Source: Sphingomonas aurantiaca
GTDB lineage: Bacteria; Pseudomonadota; Alphaproteobacteria; Sphingomonadales; Sphingomonadaceae
Assembly (NCBI RefSeq): GCF_003050705.1
Contig: NZ_QAOG01000001.1
Location: 124,001 to 188,000 of the forward strand
Direction of reading: 5' to 3'
DNA length: 64,000 bases
Shown: positions 17,601-26,682 of the stretch, in pieces
How positions within the stretch are numbered: the first letter of the stretch is position 1
How the letters are laid out: each line of letters starts with the position of its first letter
The notes under the pieces: model-generated
Databases searched by the model: none
The model's input: the letters and a program-made list of their open reading frames with translations, nothing else
Told to the model about the DNA's origin: nothing
Made by a program: the position numbers and the translations under genes

Positions 17601-19299
17601 CTGGGCGGATTACGACGCCACGCTGATCTCGAAGGGCGGCGGCGTCTTGGCGCGCACCGACAAGAGCGTGAAGCTGTCGAAGCAGGTGCAGGCCGCGCTC
17701 GGCATAACGGCGAGCGAGATGGAGCCGGGCGCGCTGATCTCCGCGATCCTGAAGGCGCCCGCCGACCTGCTCTGGTTCGGCGGCATCGGCACCTATGTGA
17801 AGGCCTCGTCGGAAGCCAATGTCGCGGTCGGCGATCCGGCCAATGACCGGTTGCGCGTCAATGCCGAGGATCTGCGCGTCATCGCGATCGGCGAGGGCGC
17901 GAACCTGGGCGTCACGCAGGCCGCGCGTATCGCGTTTTCGGCGCGCGGTGGGCGGATCAACACCGACTTCATCGACAATTCGGCGGGCGTCGACTGCTCG
18001 GATAACGAGGTCAACATCAAGATCGCGCTCAACCGCGAGATGATCGAGGGCCGCCTTGCTTATGAGGATCGCAACACGCTGCTCGCCAGCATGACCGACG
18101 ACGTCGCGCACCTCGTGCTGGAGGACAATCGCCTCCAGACGCTGGCGCTGTCGATCGCCGAGGCGGACGGCGCGGTGGCGATGCCGAGCTATGTCCGCGT
18201 GATCGAGATCTTCGAAGGCGCCGGGCGGCTCGACCGGGCGGTCGAGGGGCTCGCATCGAACGACATCCTGCTGCGGCGCGGCCAGGACGGACTGGGGCTC
18301 ACGCGGCCCGAGCTCGCCGTGCTGCTGGCGACCGCCAAGCTCACCTTGCAGGATGCGATCGAGCATAGCGGTATCGCGGTGGACGACGCGCTGAAGCCCG
18401 ATCTTCACGCCGCCTTCCCCGCCGCGATGCGCGAGCGGTTCGAAACGGCAATCGACGAGCACCGGCTGCGGCCCGAGATCGTCGCGACCAAGCTCGCCAA
18501 CCGGATCGTCAACCGATTGGGCATACTCTACCCGTTCGAACTGGCGGAAGAGGAAGGCGCGGCGATGGGCGATATCGCGGCGATGTTCGTCGTTGCCGAG
18601 CGCCTGTTCGACCTGCCGACGCTATGGGCGGAGATCGAGACCGCGGTGATGCCCGAGGCGGCGCGCATCGCGCTGTTCGACGAGGTGGCCGTCGCAACGC
18701 GCTCGCAGATCGCCGATCTGTTGCGCGTGTCGGCGCCGGGCACCGCGCCGGGCGAGGTGATGGCGCGGCTCGCCAAGGGGATCACGCAGCTCGATCGCCA
18801 GACCGCGGCGTTGCTGCTCGAAGAGGCCAATGCGCAGAGCAGCCGGATCGCCGGACAGCTCGAGGCCGTCGGCGCACCGGGCGACCTGGTGCGCAAGGTC
18901 GTGCGGCTGTTCGAGATGGATGGCGCCATCGGGCTCGCCGATCTCGGCGAGCAGATGACGCTCGACGAGGCGGTTCTCACCCGCGCGTTCACGCATCTCG
19001 GGCAGGCGCTGGGGCTCGACTGGGCGCAGGCGAATGCCGCGCGGATCAGCCCGACCGATCCGTGGGAGCGGCTCCTGATCGCGGGCCTCGCGCGCGATTT
19101 CCAGCAGCTGCGGCTGGAGTTCCTCGCACGACGCGGCGCGCAGGATCCTCAGGGGGCCGTCGACGCATGGCTGACGGCCAACGCAACGCGCGTGGCACAG
19201 TTCAAGGCGGTCATCGACCGCGCGCGTCATGCCGCCGTGCCGAATGCGGCGATGCTGGCGCAGATCGCCGGCCAGGCCCGGGTCCTGCTGGGCCGGTAA
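14683..19299 (+). CDS. gdhZ: NAD-specific glutamate dehydrogenase, large form
   Basis: A 1538-residue enzyme of the large bacterial NAD-GDH type (Bac_GDH), which oxidises glutamate to 2-oxoglutarate and ammonia. The catalytic region near residue 748 has GGLRWSDRRDDFRTE followed by KNAVIVPTGAKGGF, and the NAD-binding part has VVGCGDMSGDVFGNGM near 916. Length agrees with the family (roughly 1550-1620). The N-terminal half holds ACT-like regulatory regions typical of this enzyme. The ATG at 14683 begins MANQSLKTLTETLAG; no strong ribosome-binding site is visible. The symbol follows Caulobacter; Pseudomonas uses gdhB. The next gene is convergent across a repeat element. Confidence 0.95.
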   Translation: MANQSLKTLTETLAGRLTERALPGELKDFGPSEVAQAAAFVAATAAHRSDGAPAIAIEPISADDTRRRMRLAIINDDMPFLVDSIAAAIGVQDIAVDRIIHPVVRTTRAPDGTLHAIDADGHGAGRPESMIYLEMERADARDRRGLIEDLTAVLADVRAAVTDWRAMQAALDDDIAMLPEGEGAALLQWFLNGHLTLLGHQIWHRDGSGRAALGIARNEHRVPILAAASRALAIEWFEAGNDSPLLLKSNLISTVHRAVPLDLVVVPVMEGTTVAGLSIYSGLWTSAALAAMPRDVPVLRTRLAAMKAKFGFDPRGHAGKALTHAFTALPHDLVIAFAPAALEDLALTAMSLADRPRPALVLVESPLGRHLFGFVWLPRDDVTTSRRVAIGDMLAEAANASILNWSIALEDGEVAMIRYTLDLRGDGRMPEVAPLALRLQRMVRGWVSDVEAALVETLPPPRAARLALKWAAAFPQNYRNLSTPAEAAEDIQRIAALTDTDGRGVRLVPGEAGADPQLKIYKLGGALPLSDAVPVLENFGFRVIGELPTRLRDDSIPFVHDFVLEANAAAQQSDASILEGAIAAVLEGAAENDAFNRLIVELGMRPDAIVLFRAWFRYLRQAGLPYGLTTVVDALRRAPKVAAALIARFTAVHHPDHPGNAIEADQAIETGLDAVSAIDDDRILRAYRNLIAATLRTNAFAPAAAEALAFKLDSHLIPGLPAPVPWREVWVYSPRVEGIHLRAGPVARGGLRWSDRRDDFRTEILGLMKAQRVKNAVIVPTGAKGGFYPKQLPAPSNRDAWLAEGTESYRIFIRTLLSITDNIVEGKVVHPDGVTILDGEDPYFVVAADKGTATFSDVANALALERGYWLGDAFASGGSVGYDHKAMGITAKGAWLSVQRHFAERGLDVQSESITVVGCGDMSGDVFGNGMLLSKTLKVIAAFDHRHIFLDPDPDPAASWTERNRMFALPRSSWADYDATLISKGGGVLARTDKSVKLSKQVQAALGITASEMEPGALISAILKAPADLLWFGGIGTYVKASSEANVAVGDPANDRLRVNAEDLRVIAIGEGANLGVTQAARIAFSARGGRINTDFIDNSAGVDCSDNEVNIKIALNREMIEGRLAYEDRNTLLASMTDDVAHLVLEDNRLQTLALSIAEADGAVAMPSYVRVIEIFEGAGRLDRAVEGLASNDILLRRGQDGLGLTRPELAVLLATAKLTLQDAIEHSGIAVDDALKPDLHAAFPAAMRERFETAIDEHRLRPEIVATKLANRIVNRLGILYPFELAEEEGAAMGDIAAMFVVAERLFDLPTLWAEIETAVMPEAARIALFDEVAVATRSQIADLLRVSAPGTAPGEVMARLAKGITQLDRQTAALLLEEANAQSSRIAGQLEAVGAPGDLVRKVVRLFEMDGAIGLADLGEQMTLDEAVLTRAFTHLGQALGLDWAQANAARISPTDPWERLLIAGLARDFQQLRLEFLARRGAQDPQGAVDAWLTANATRVAQFKAVIDRARHAAVPNAAMLAQIAGQARVLLGR

Positions 19300-19308
19300 C
19301 CCCTGAAC

Positions 19309-19458
19309 CCCTCTCCCCTGCGGGGAGAGGGAGGGGCCCGCACGCGCTTGCGTGTGGGAGGGTGAGGGGCATGAGGCGCGGGACGCGAATCCCACACCCC
19401 CTCACCCTCCCGTCGCCTACGGCTCCTCCTTCCCTCTCCCCGGCGGGGAGAGGGACAT
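19309..19458. repeat. Intergenic inverted-repeat doublet (CCCTCTCCCC family)
   Basis: Two hairpins, 19309-19331 and 19431-19454, each of type CCCTCTCCCC-loop-GGGGAGAGGG, flank inner inverted arms GGGAGGGTGAGGGG (19357-19370) and CCCCTCACCCTCCC (19398-19411). The element fills the space between the convergent gdh and PepSY genes. It could therefore stop transcription from both sides. The same family occurs at 36664-36767. Confidence 0.8.
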
Positions 19459-19461
19459 GCG

Positions 19462-20577
19462 TTACGCCCGCACCGCGCGCTTCGCCGCCAGCTCCGCCTT
19501 CCACCCCCGCGCACGCCACCACATGATCACACCGGTCACCGCCAGCACCGCGGGCAGGATCCCCCCGAGGAAGATGATCACCTGCCACAGCGCACCCATG
19601 TCGGTGCCGTCGTGGATCCGTCGCATCCACCGCGCCACGCCCGTCTGCGGCCGTGCGGGGGCGGCCGTCGCGCCGCCGGTGTCGTCGGCGATCTTCACCC
19701 CGACCGGCGTGTCGCCCCGCACGAACGTGACGGTCCAGTCGGCGCTGAGATCGGTCGGCCACGTCACGCTGCGAAGCGGCGCACCGCCGGCGAGCGAGCG
19801 CGCCTTGCCGATCGCCACGGCAAGCGGCTGCCCGGGCTTTGCGAGCGGCTTCGCGCGCATCATCGCGCCGCGATCGGGACCCCCGCGCGGCCGCGACGCC
19901 TCGCCGGTGATCTTGCCGAAGAATTGTGGGAACGAGATCCACGCGCCGGTCAGCGACAGCACGAACAACGGCAGCGCGATCCAGAAGCCGAACAGATGAT
20001 GCAGGTTCGTATCGGCGTTGCGATGGCGCCTATACCGCAGCCCGCGCGTCCATTTGCCGATCGTCGGCCACCACAGCCACAGCCCGGTGAAGCACGATAT
20101 CATCATCGCCACGCCGATCCAGCCGACGATCGACCGCCCGACGCCGGGCAGCTGGAGGCTGCCGTGCAGCACGTGGAGGAACCGCACGAGCCCGCCGCTC
20201 GACGCCGACACCTCCAGCACGCGCGCGGTCGGCGGGTCGAGATACACCATCGTCCGCTGCGGCGGCCCCGGCCGCTTGGGCGCGCTCCCCGCAGCGGCAG
20301 CGGCGACCACGACCGGCCCGCCATCCTCGGGCATGGTCAGCTGTGCGATCCGCTCGCCATGCTTCAACCGGGTCATTGCTGCTGCGACATAGACATCGGG
20401 CTCCAGCACGGTCGTGCCCGACACCGCATAGCGGGTCGGATCGACGATCCGGTCGAGCGCATCATGCCACACCAAAGCCGCGCCGCTGAGCGACAGCGGA
20501 ATGATCAGGATCGCCAAGATCAGCCCGATCCACTTATGGACCTGGAACCACGCCCTGCGCATCGCCAGCTTATTCAT
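19462..20577 (-). CDS. PepSY-associated transmembrane protein (iron-regulated reductase-like)
   Basis: A 371-residue PepSY_TM inner-membrane protein. It starts with AWFQVHKWIGLILAILIIPLS (first helix near 10-37, with the conserved His), has further helices near 150-170, 195-215 and 330-355, and ends with the WWRARGWKAEL tail. His-containing helices (FLHVLHGSL, NLHHLFGFW, RRIHDGTDMG) fit haem or iron coordination, as proposed for ferric-siderophore reductases such as PiuB. It is the last gene of the leftward iron operon, 73 bp after the PKHD dioxygenase. Function as siderophore-iron reductase is inference from family and context. Confidence 0.85.
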   Translation of the reverse strand: MNKLAMRRAWFQVHKWIGLILAILIIPLSLSGAALVWHDALDRIVDPTRYAVSGTTVLEPDVYVAAAMTRLKHGERIAQLTMPEDGGPVVVAAAAAGSAPKRPGPPQRTMVYLDPPTARVLEVSASSGGLVRFLHVLHGSLQLPGVGRSIVGWIGVAMMISCFTGLWLWWPTIGKWTRGLRYRRHRNADTNLHHLFGFWIALPLFVLSLTGAWISFPQFFGKITGEASRPRGGPDRGAMMRAKPLAKPGQPLAVAIGKARSLAGGAPLRSVTWPTDLSADWTVTFVRGDTPVGVKIADDTGGATAAPARPQTGVARWMRRIHDGTDMGALWQVIIFLGGILPAVLAVTGVIMWWRARGWKAELAAKRAVRA

Positions 20578-20650
20578 CGATTATTCCCCCGTTCGTGGAG
20601 CGTGGCATGGCGGGCCTACGCAAGTCCATCCATCCCCTATCCCTGCGCGC

Positions 20651-21334
20651 TCAGACATCGGCCCAGCGGCGCAGCAGATTATGATACACGCCGGTCAGCC
20701 GCACGGTCGCCGGATCGCCCTGCCCCTGTGCCGCCGCGACCGCCTGTACGCCTTGGTCGAGATCGAACAGAATGCCGCGCACACCATCGTCGCGCACCAT
20801 CGACTGCAGCCAGAAAAACGACGCGACGCGCACGCCGCTCGTCACCGGCGCGACGCGGTGCAGGCTGGACGCGGGATAGAGCACCATGTGCCCCGCGGGC
20901 AGCTTGACCGATTGCGGCCCGAACCGATCCTCGACCACCAGCTCGCCGCCGTCATAGCTGTCGGGATCGGCGAGGAAGAGCGTCGCGGACAGATCGCTGC
21001 GGATGCGGAAATCGGAGCCGCGCTTGATCCGGACCGCATTGTCGACGTGCAACCCGAAATCCTGCCCGCCGGCATAGCGGTTGAACAGCGGCGGAAAGAC
21101 CTTCAGCGGCAGCGCGGCGGCGACGAACAGCGCCGACTGGCCGAGCGCATCGAGGATCATGCCGCCCGCCTCCCGTGCGGCCGCGCTGTCCTCCGGCAAT
21201 TGTTCGTTGCGCTTGGCCAGCGCGCTTTGCGGGCCCGAGGTCGCGTTGCCGTCTATCCAGTCGGCCGCGTCGATCAGCGCGCGGATCCGGGCGACGCCGG
21301 CGGGATCGAGCACGTCGGGGATCGCGATCAGCAC
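20651..21334 (-). CDS. piuC: Fe(II)/2-oxoglutarate PKHD-type hydroxylase (PiuC/YbiX family)
   Basis: 227 residues from a GTG at 21334 with the strong ribosome-binding site GGGAGGGGG; this start gives [20 protein letters not shown], matching the family N-terminus and its usual length of about 225. The iron triad is visible as His and Asp in GLHVDNAVR and His in [12 protein letters not shown], with the 2-oxoglutarate Arg in [11 protein letters not shown]. The start overlaps the stop of the Sel1 gene by 7 bp. In many Proteobacteria this hydroxylase is coupled to a catecholate siderophore receptor, as here; its substrate is unproven. Confidence 0.9.
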   Translation of the reverse strand: MLIAIPDVLDPAGVARIRALIDAADWIDGNATSGPQSALAKRNEQLPEDSAAAREAGGMILDALGQSALFVAAALPLKVFPPLFNRYAGGQDFGLHVDNAVRIKRGSDFRIRSDLSATLFLADPDSYDGGELVVEDRFGPQSVKLPAGHMVLYPASSLHRVAPVTSGVRVASFFWLQSMVRDDGVRGILFDLDQGVQAVAAAQGQGDPATVRLTGVYHNLLRRWADV

Positions 21335-22080
21335 GACGCCCCCTCCCGTAACGCCGCGACGCCGCGCGTGCGCAATGCCGGGATCGCGCTGGACGTGAGC
21401 CACGCCTCGGCCTTGGCGAGAAACGCCGCATTCCCGCGCTGCCCCGCCTGTTGCAGCCACCCCAATGCCATCTCGATCTCCCCCGCAGCACCAAGCATCC
21501 GCGCGTGATTGAAACAGCCGCGGAAATCGCCGCCCTCCGCCGCCCGGGCGTAACAGTCCGCCGCGCGGTCCAGATCGCGATCGCACGCCCACCCGTCTTC
21601 GGCAAAGCTCCCGACGAAGTTGAGCGCCTTCGCACTCGCGAGCCCCGAGTCCATCGCCACTACCTTCTCCAGCCATGCCCGCGCCGACTGCTTGTCCTCG
21701 GCGACGCCCTCACCCAGCGCGAGCAAGGTCGCGTAATTGTACATTGCCCAATCCAGCCCGCGCTCCGCCGCGATCCGGTAGCATTGGGCCGCTCGCGTCT
21801 TGTCGACCCGCGTACCCCAGCCAAGATCGTAGCAGCGCCCGACCATGTTGAGCGCCATCACGTGATGTTGGGCAGCCGCCTTCGTAAACCAGCCGAGTGC
21901 GCCGACCGGATCGGCGGCGACGCCGATGCCGTCGAGCAGCATCTGCCCATAGACCGCCTGCGCCTCCGCGATGCCCGCGTCCGCTGCCTCGCGCACGAAC
22001 GCCGCGCGCTCCGCCGGAGTCCCGGAGAGGCGCGCGGCGATGGCGTCGGGCGTGAGCGTATCGATCGCCGTCATCCCCAT
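21328..22080 (-). CDS. Sel1-like repeat protein
   Basis: A 250-residue protein of tandem Sel1/TPR-like repeats ([60 protein letters not shown], each about 36 residues). No signal peptide is seen, so it is probably cytosolic and mediates protein contacts. Its ATG overlaps the stop of the siderophore receptor by one base (TGATG) and its end overlaps the PKHD hydroxylase start by 7 bp, so all three are translationally coupled. A link to iron metabolism is inferred only from this coupling. Confidence 0.88.
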   Translation of the reverse strand: MGMTAIDTLTPDAIAARLSGTPAERAAFVREAADAGIAEAQAVYGQMLLDGIGVAADPVGALGWFTKAAAQHHVMALNMVGRCYDLGWGTRVDKTRAAQCYRIAAERGLDWAMYNYATLLALGEGVAEDKQSARAWLEKVVAMDSGLASAKALNFVGSFAEDGWACDRDLDRAADCYARAAEGGDFRGCFNHARMLGAAGEIEMALGWLQQAGQRGNAAFLAKAEAWLTSSAIPALRTRGVAALREGASC

Positions 22081-24536
22081 CAGAAGCGCAAGTTCACCGT
22101 ACCGAAGACCGTCCGGCCCGCCGCAATCGACGCATAGTGGTTGGTGAAGGTCTGCGTGAAATAGGTCTTGTTCGTCAGATTCTGTGCGTTGACGCTGAGG
22201 TCGATAGTGTCGGTCAGCTTGTAGCTCGCGCGTGCATCGAACCGCCAGTAATCGGGGATGCTGCGCGTCAGAGTTTTGGTCGCCGCATTGACCGAGACGA
22301 CGCCCGCCGCGGTCTGCGTCGCGGTCCGGTTGTCGGCATAGCCGCCGATCTGCTCGTCCATGTACAGCGCCGTACCGCCGATTTGGAGCCGCTTGGTCAC
22401 GTCGATATTGGTCGTCGCGGTGAAGCTGTTCCTTGCGGTTTGCGGCACCTGCTTGCCGGTGTTGACCGACACGACGCCGATGGTCCGGGCGGGCTGGATG
22501 ACGGTCGTCACGCCGTTCGCGGTCGTGGAGATCGCGGGCGCGGTCAGCGTCGTGAAGCCGCCGTCGATGATCTTCGGATCGAGATGCGTGAACCCGCCGA
22601 ACACGGTCCAGCCGGGCAGGATCGTCCCGCTGACGTTGAACTCGACACCGCGGATCCGCGTCTCGCCGATGAACGACGCGGTGTTGGTGTCGTCGAGCAC
22701 GCGCGCGTTGGAAATGTCGGTCTGGAACACCGCCGCGCCGAGCTGGAGCTTTTCGCCGAACAGGCTCGCCTTGGCCCCCACCTCGTACGACTTGGTCTTT
22801 TGCGGCTTCAGCAGGCTGAGCGTCGCGACCGTGATCGAATTATCCTCGCGGCCTTCGCCGAGCAGGCTGTTGGGCGGCGTCGCGGCGGTCGCATAGCTCG
22901 CATACAGGCTGGTCTCCGACGTCGGCTTGAAGACGAGGCCGGCCTGCCAGTTGAACAGATTGTCGACGCGATTGACCTTGGTCTGCGTCGCACCCGGCAG
23001 CGTAATGGTGGATTCGAACCGGTCGTACCGCGCGCCGAGGTTCAGGATCAGCGCGGGCATCAGCGTGATCGAATCGAACGCGTAGACCGCCTTGGTGTTC
23101 GCGTCGTTCTGCGTCTCGGTCGCGGGCGTGCCCTTCACGATCGGGGTCGCCGTCGTCGACGTGTCGCTCGTATAGTTGACCCACGGCGCATACGGGTTCG
23201 GATCGAACAGGCTGACGCAATAGGAGCGCGCGATCGTCGCGGTGTTGCAGCGTGGCGAGATCGTCGATCCATTGGCCGACACGAACGTGCCGCGCCGGGT
23301 CTTCTCCCACGAAATCTCGGTACCCAGCGAGAAGCTGTGCTCGATCCCGCCCGTCGCGAACTTGCCGTAGAGATCGGTCTGGTCGACGATGCTCTCGCTA
23401 TAGCCGTAGCGCGTGTTCCCGCGCGTCCAGACATAGCCGCTGCCATAGACGTTGCCCTGGCTGTCGTCGGGCAGCGTGAAGATATAGCTTTGGTCGCTGT
23501 GCGTGTAGCGCGCGGTGTTGCGCAGCGTGATGCCGCCGAAATCATGCTCGACGCGGATCGTCGCCTGGTTGGTGGTCGCATCGCGGAAATCGCGCGCCGC
23601 CAGCCCGTAGAAGTTTTTCCGCGAGACGTAGCCGGTCTGGCCGCCCGCCGTCGTGACGGTGCCGAGCGCGGGCTGCGTCGTGACGTTGCCCGTGCCGGGA
23701 TGGTTGGCGATCGTGTAGAGATACGGGATGCCGCTGTCGGGCAATTCCGAGCTCTCCATGTGATAGAAGCTCGCGGTCAGCCGCGTCGGCGTGCCGAGCC
23801 CGACCGCGAACGACGGCGCGATCCCCCAGCGCTTCTGCCAGATCGCATCGCGGCCTGCGACGTCCTGATCGTGCCACATGCCCTCGATACGAAGGGCGGC
23901 GGTGTCCGAAACCTTCAGGTTCACGTCGCCGGTGACGCGCTTATAGTCCGCCTCGCCGTAGCTGGCGCTGAGCGATCCGAAGGTATCGAGCTGCGGCAGG
24001 CGCGGCAGGACGTTGATCGTGCCGCCTGCGGAGCCGCGCCCGCCGAGCGTCGAATCCGAGCCTCGAACGATCTGGACCGAGTCGACCGCGAACACTTCGC
24101 GCGTCTGCGCGGCGAGGTCGCGGACGCCGTCGACATAGATGCTACCCTGGCTGTCGAACCCGCGGATGAACGGGCGATCGCCGATCGGATTGCCGCCCTC
24201 CGCCGCGCCGAATGTGATGCCGGGCACCGTGCGCAGCGCGTCGGCGAGGCTGTTCGAGCCGGTCTGCTCGATCACTTCCTTGGGCAGTACGATCACTGAC
24301 CGCGGCGTGTTGACCAGCGGCGCGACCTGCTTCGGGCCTTCGTCGTGAATGCGCTGGCCGTTGACGAGGATTTCCTCGCGCTGCTGTGCATCGGTCACCG
24401 GCGCCGCCGCCTTGTCGGCATCCGCCGCATAGGCCGGCGCGGTCGCGAAGGCCCCGACGCAGGACAGAGCAAGGAACGCGGGCACGGAGGACGAACGCGG
24501 CAACGATGCGCGCGGCGACAATAGCGACATGGACAA
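22080..24536 (-). CDS. TonB-dependent siderophore receptor (Fiu/PiuA-like)
   Basis: An 818-residue outer-membrane receptor with a signal peptide ending near APAYAAD. The plug domain shows VNTPRSVIVLPKEVIEQTGS, ADALRTVPGITFGAAEGGNP and IRGFDSQGSIYVDGVRD, and the barrel ends NLRF. The arrangement receptor, Sel1 protein, PKHD hydroxylase, PepSY reductase is that of catecholate (Fiu, PiuA) systems, so a mono- or di-catechol ferric complex is the likely ligand (inference). Two inverted Fur-like 16-mers lie 28-72 bp upstream of the ATG, so iron repression is likely. ATG 24530 is an alternative start. Confidence 0.9.
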   Translation of the reverse strand: MSMSLLSPRASLPRSSSVPAFLALSCVGAFATAPAYAADADKAAAPVTDAQQREEILVNGQRIHDEGPKQVAPLVNTPRSVIVLPKEVIEQTGSNSLADALRTVPGITFGAAEGGNPIGDRPFIRGFDSQGSIYVDGVRDLAAQTREVFAVDSVQIVRGSDSTLGGRGSAGGTINVLPRLPQLDTFGSLSASYGEADYKRVTGDVNLKVSDTAALRIEGMWHDQDVAGRDAIWQKRWGIAPSFAVGLGTPTRLTASFYHMESSELPDSGIPYLYTIANHPGTGNVTTQPALGTVTTAGGQTGYVSRKNFYGLAARDFRDATTNQATIRVEHDFGGITLRNTARYTHSDQSYIFTLPDDSQGNVYGSGYVWTRGNTRYGYSESIVDQTDLYGKFATGGIEHSFSLGTEISWEKTRRGTFVSANGSTISPRCNTATIARSYCVSLFDPNPYAPWVNYTSDTSTTATPIVKGTPATETQNDANTKAVYAFDSITLMPALILNLGARYDRFESTITLPGATQTKVNRVDNLFNWQAGLVFKPTSETSLYASYATAATPPNSLLGEGREDNSITVATLSLLKPQKTKSYEVGAKASLFGEKLQLGAAVFQTDISNARVLDDTNTASFIGETRIRGVEFNVSGTILPGWTVFGGFTHLDPKIIDGGFTTLTAPAISTTANGVTTVIQPARTIGVVSVNTGKQVPQTARNSFTATTNIDVTKRLQIGGTALYMDEQIGGYADNRTATQTAAGVVSVNAATKTLTRSIPDYWRFDARASYKLTDTIDLSVNAQNLTNKTYFTQTFTNHYASIAAGRTVFGTVNLRF

Positions 24537-24563
24537 ACCCCTTTGTTCGTGAGGGGCTCGCTA

Positions 24564-24608
24564 TTGAGAGTCGTTCGCACTGTCAACGCTAATGCGAGTA
24601 GTTCTCAA
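24564..24608. promoter_or_regulatory. Two inverted Fur-like operator sites
   Basis: TGCGAGTAGTTCTCAA reads on the plus strand at 24593-24608 and TGCGAACGACTCTCAA on the minus strand at 24564-24579. Both fit TGCGA-N5-TCTCAA and face each other 13 bp apart. They lie directly upstream of the leftward siderophore receptor; the distal one overlaps the stop codon of the RHH gene. Position and resemblance to bacterial Fur boxes suggest iron-responsive repression of the receptor operon. Confidence 0.55.
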
Positions 24609-24847
24609 CGGAAATTAATGAAGAGCCATGTTCTCAATGCGCTAGCAAGATTGGGCGGATCGTCCGCAACAATGCGGATCGCGTCGATCTCAGCGACAAG
24701 CGCCGACAGCGGCAGCGCGAGACGCGCGGCCGCCGCTTCGAGCGCCTGCCAGAAGACGGGTTCGAGGCTGATTGACGTCTGGTGGCCGGCGATGGTGATC
24801 GAGCGTTTGACGGGGCCGTGGAAGCCGCCGACTGGCGCTTCGATCAC
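24605..24847 (-). CDS. Ribbon-helix-helix domain protein (RHH_4 type)
   Basis: 80 residues from a GTG at 24847, 7 bp after the cobT stop; an ATG at 24916 would overlap cobT. The core KRSITIAGHQTSISLEPVFW, then a helix ALEAAAARLALPLSALVAEI and the tail NLASALRTWLF match the small alphaproteobacterial ribbon-helix-helix proteins (RHH_4). Such proteins are putative DNA-binding regulators; targets are unknown. It ends next to the iron operon control region and is probably cotranscribed with cobS-cobT. A regulatory role on its neighbours is speculation. Confidence 0.75.
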   Translation of the reverse strand: MIEAPVGGFHGPVKRSITIAGHQTSISLEPVFWQALEAAAARLALPLSALVAEIDAIRIVADDPPNLASALRTWLFINFR

Positions 24848-24854
24848 CGGTCGA

Positions 24855-26678
24855 TCACTCGGTGTCGAACAGCGACGCGAGCTGTTCGATGATCGTGCCG
24901 CCAAGCTGCTCGACATCCATGATCGTCACCGCGCGCGCGTAATAGCGGGTGACGTCGTGGCCGATGCCGATCGCGACGAGCTCGACCGGCGACTTGCTCT
25001 CGATCCAGCCGATCACCTGGCGCAGATGCCGTTCGAGATACGAACCCGAGTTCACCGACAACGTAGAATCGTCAACCGGCGCGCCGTCGCTAATCACCAT
25101 CAGGATGCGACGTTCCTCGGGCCGCGCGACGAGCCGCGCGTGTGCCCACATCAAAGCTTCGCCGTCGATATTCTCCTTCAGCAACCCCTCGCGCATCATC
25201 AGCCCGAGCGAGTTGCGCGCACGCCGCCACGGCTCGTCGGCGCGCTTGTAGACGATGTGGCGAATGTCGTTGAGCCGACCCGGCTGCGGCGGACGCCCGG
25301 CGGCGAGCCACGTCTCGCGGCTCTGCCCGCCCTTCCACGCACGCGTCGTAAAGCCGAGGATCTCGGTCTTCACGCCGCAGCGCTCGAGCGTGCGCGCGAG
25401 GATATCCGCGCTGATCGCCGCGATCGAGATGGGTCGGCCACGCATCGATCCCGAATTGTCGATCAGCAGCGTGACCACGGTGTCGCGAAAATCGGTTTCG
25501 CGCTCCGCCTTGTAGCTGAGCGACAGCGTCGGGTTGACGATCACGCGCGCGAGGCGCGCCGCGTCGAGGATGCCCTCCTCCTGATCGAAATCCCATGATC
25601 GCGACTGCTGCGCCATCAGGCGGCGCTGCAAGCGGTTGGCGAGCTTCGACACGGTCGATTGCAGATGCACGAGCTGCTGGTCGAGATAGCCGCGAAGCCG
25701 CGCGAGTTCGTCCGCATCGCACAACTCGGTCGCGGCAATCACCTCGTCGAACTGCGTCGTCCACGGCTTATAGTCGAACGCGCCGCCCATGTCCGCGAAC
25801 GGACGGTTCGGGCGGACGGGCTGCATCCCCTCCTCGCCGTCATCGCCAGGCTCGCCGTCGATGTCGTCCATCGACTCGTCGCTCTGCTCCTGCCCGTCGC
25901 TTTCCTCGTTCTGCTGCTCGGCCTGTTCGCCGCGCGCCTCGATTTCGCCCTGACCGTCCTCGCCCTGGTCGTCGCCTTCGTCGCCCTCGTCCTGCTGCTG
26001 CTCGTCAGTGCCCTCGTCCTCGGAGCCGCCTTCGTCGCTTTCCTCGGGGACCTGATCGCCTTCGACAAGTTCCAGCTCCTGCAGCATCTTCCGCGCAAGC
26101 CCCTGAAACGCCTTCTGGTCGTCGAGCGCGTACGCGAGCGCGTCGAGATCGGTCTTGCTCTCGATCCACTCACGCACCAGCGCGAGCCCGGGCGCGGCGA
26201 TCGCGGGCGATTCCTGCCCGGTCAGCCGCTCGCGCACCATCAGGCCGAGCGCGGTCGACAGCGGCACCTCGTCGCGATTGCGCGCGCGCGTGATCGGGTC
26301 GGCGCGCAGCCGAACGTCGAGCGCGCGATCAAGATTGTCCGCGATCCCCGCATAGCCGCGCGACCCGAGCGCCTCGATCCGCGCGGTCTCGACCGAATCG
26401 AAAACCGCGCGTGCGACCGCCTCCGCCGGCGCGGCACGGTTGTGCAGCGCGATGTCGTGCAGCTTCAGCCGCAGCGCGAAGCCGTCGGCGAACCCACGCG
26501 CCTCCGCCACCTGCTCGGCCGGCAAGGCACGTGCCGGCATCGGCACCTTGATGTGCTTGCCGCTCTGCGTCGGCGCGTCCGCGGTGAAGGCGAGTTCGAC
26601 CTCGGGCTCCTCCGCGATCGCGCGTGCCGTACCGGCCAGAACCGCCTTGAAGCGATCGAGAGGCGTTTCGTTGGCCAA
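24855..26678 (-). CDS. cobT: Cobaltochelatase CobT subunit (VWA domain)
   Basis: 607 residues from a TTG at 26678 ([16 protein letters not shown]), 4 bp after the cobS stop with GGTAAGGCG upstream; no ATG fits without overlapping cobS. The N-terminal helical domain is followed by a very acidic low-complexity linker ([20 protein letters not shown], about 220-300) and a C-terminal von Willebrand A domain with the MIDAS motif DNSGSMRG near residue 404. With CobS it forms the AAA+ partner of CobN for cobalt insertion into hydrogenobyrinate diamide. CobN is not in the window, as is common for this gene pair in alphaproteobacteria. Confidence 0.92.
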   Translation of the reverse strand: MANETPLDRFKAVLAGTARAIAEEPEVELAFTADAPTQSGKHIKVPMPARALPAEQVAEARGFADGFALRLKLHDIALHNRAAPAEAVARAVFDSVETARIEALGSRGYAGIADNLDRALDVRLRADPITRARNRDEVPLSTALGLMVRERLTGQESPAIAAPGLALVREWIESKTDLDALAYALDDQKAFQGLARKMLQELELVEGDQVPEESDEGGSEDEGTDEQQQDEGDEGDDQGEDGQGEIEARGEQAEQQNEESDGQEQSDESMDDIDGEPGDDGEEGMQPVRPNRPFADMGGAFDYKPWTTQFDEVIAATELCDADELARLRGYLDQQLVHLQSTVSKLANRLQRRLMAQQSRSWDFDQEEGILDAARLARVIVNPTLSLSYKAERETDFRDTVVTLLIDNSGSMRGRPISIAAISADILARTLERCGVKTEILGFTTRAWKGGQSRETWLAAGRPPQPGRLNDIRHIVYKRADEPWRRARNSLGLMMREGLLKENIDGEALMWAHARLVARPEERRILMVISDGAPVDDSTLSVNSGSYLERHLRQVIGWIESKSPVELVAIGIGHDVTRYYARAVTIMDVEQLGGTIIEQLASLFDTE

Positions 26679-26682
26679 AAGC

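Noticed and set aside
14437..18462. Two long minus-strand frames opposite the glutamate dehydrogenase gene
   Set aside because: Both are shadows of the dehydrogenase frame, without conserved blocks or ribosome-binding sites.
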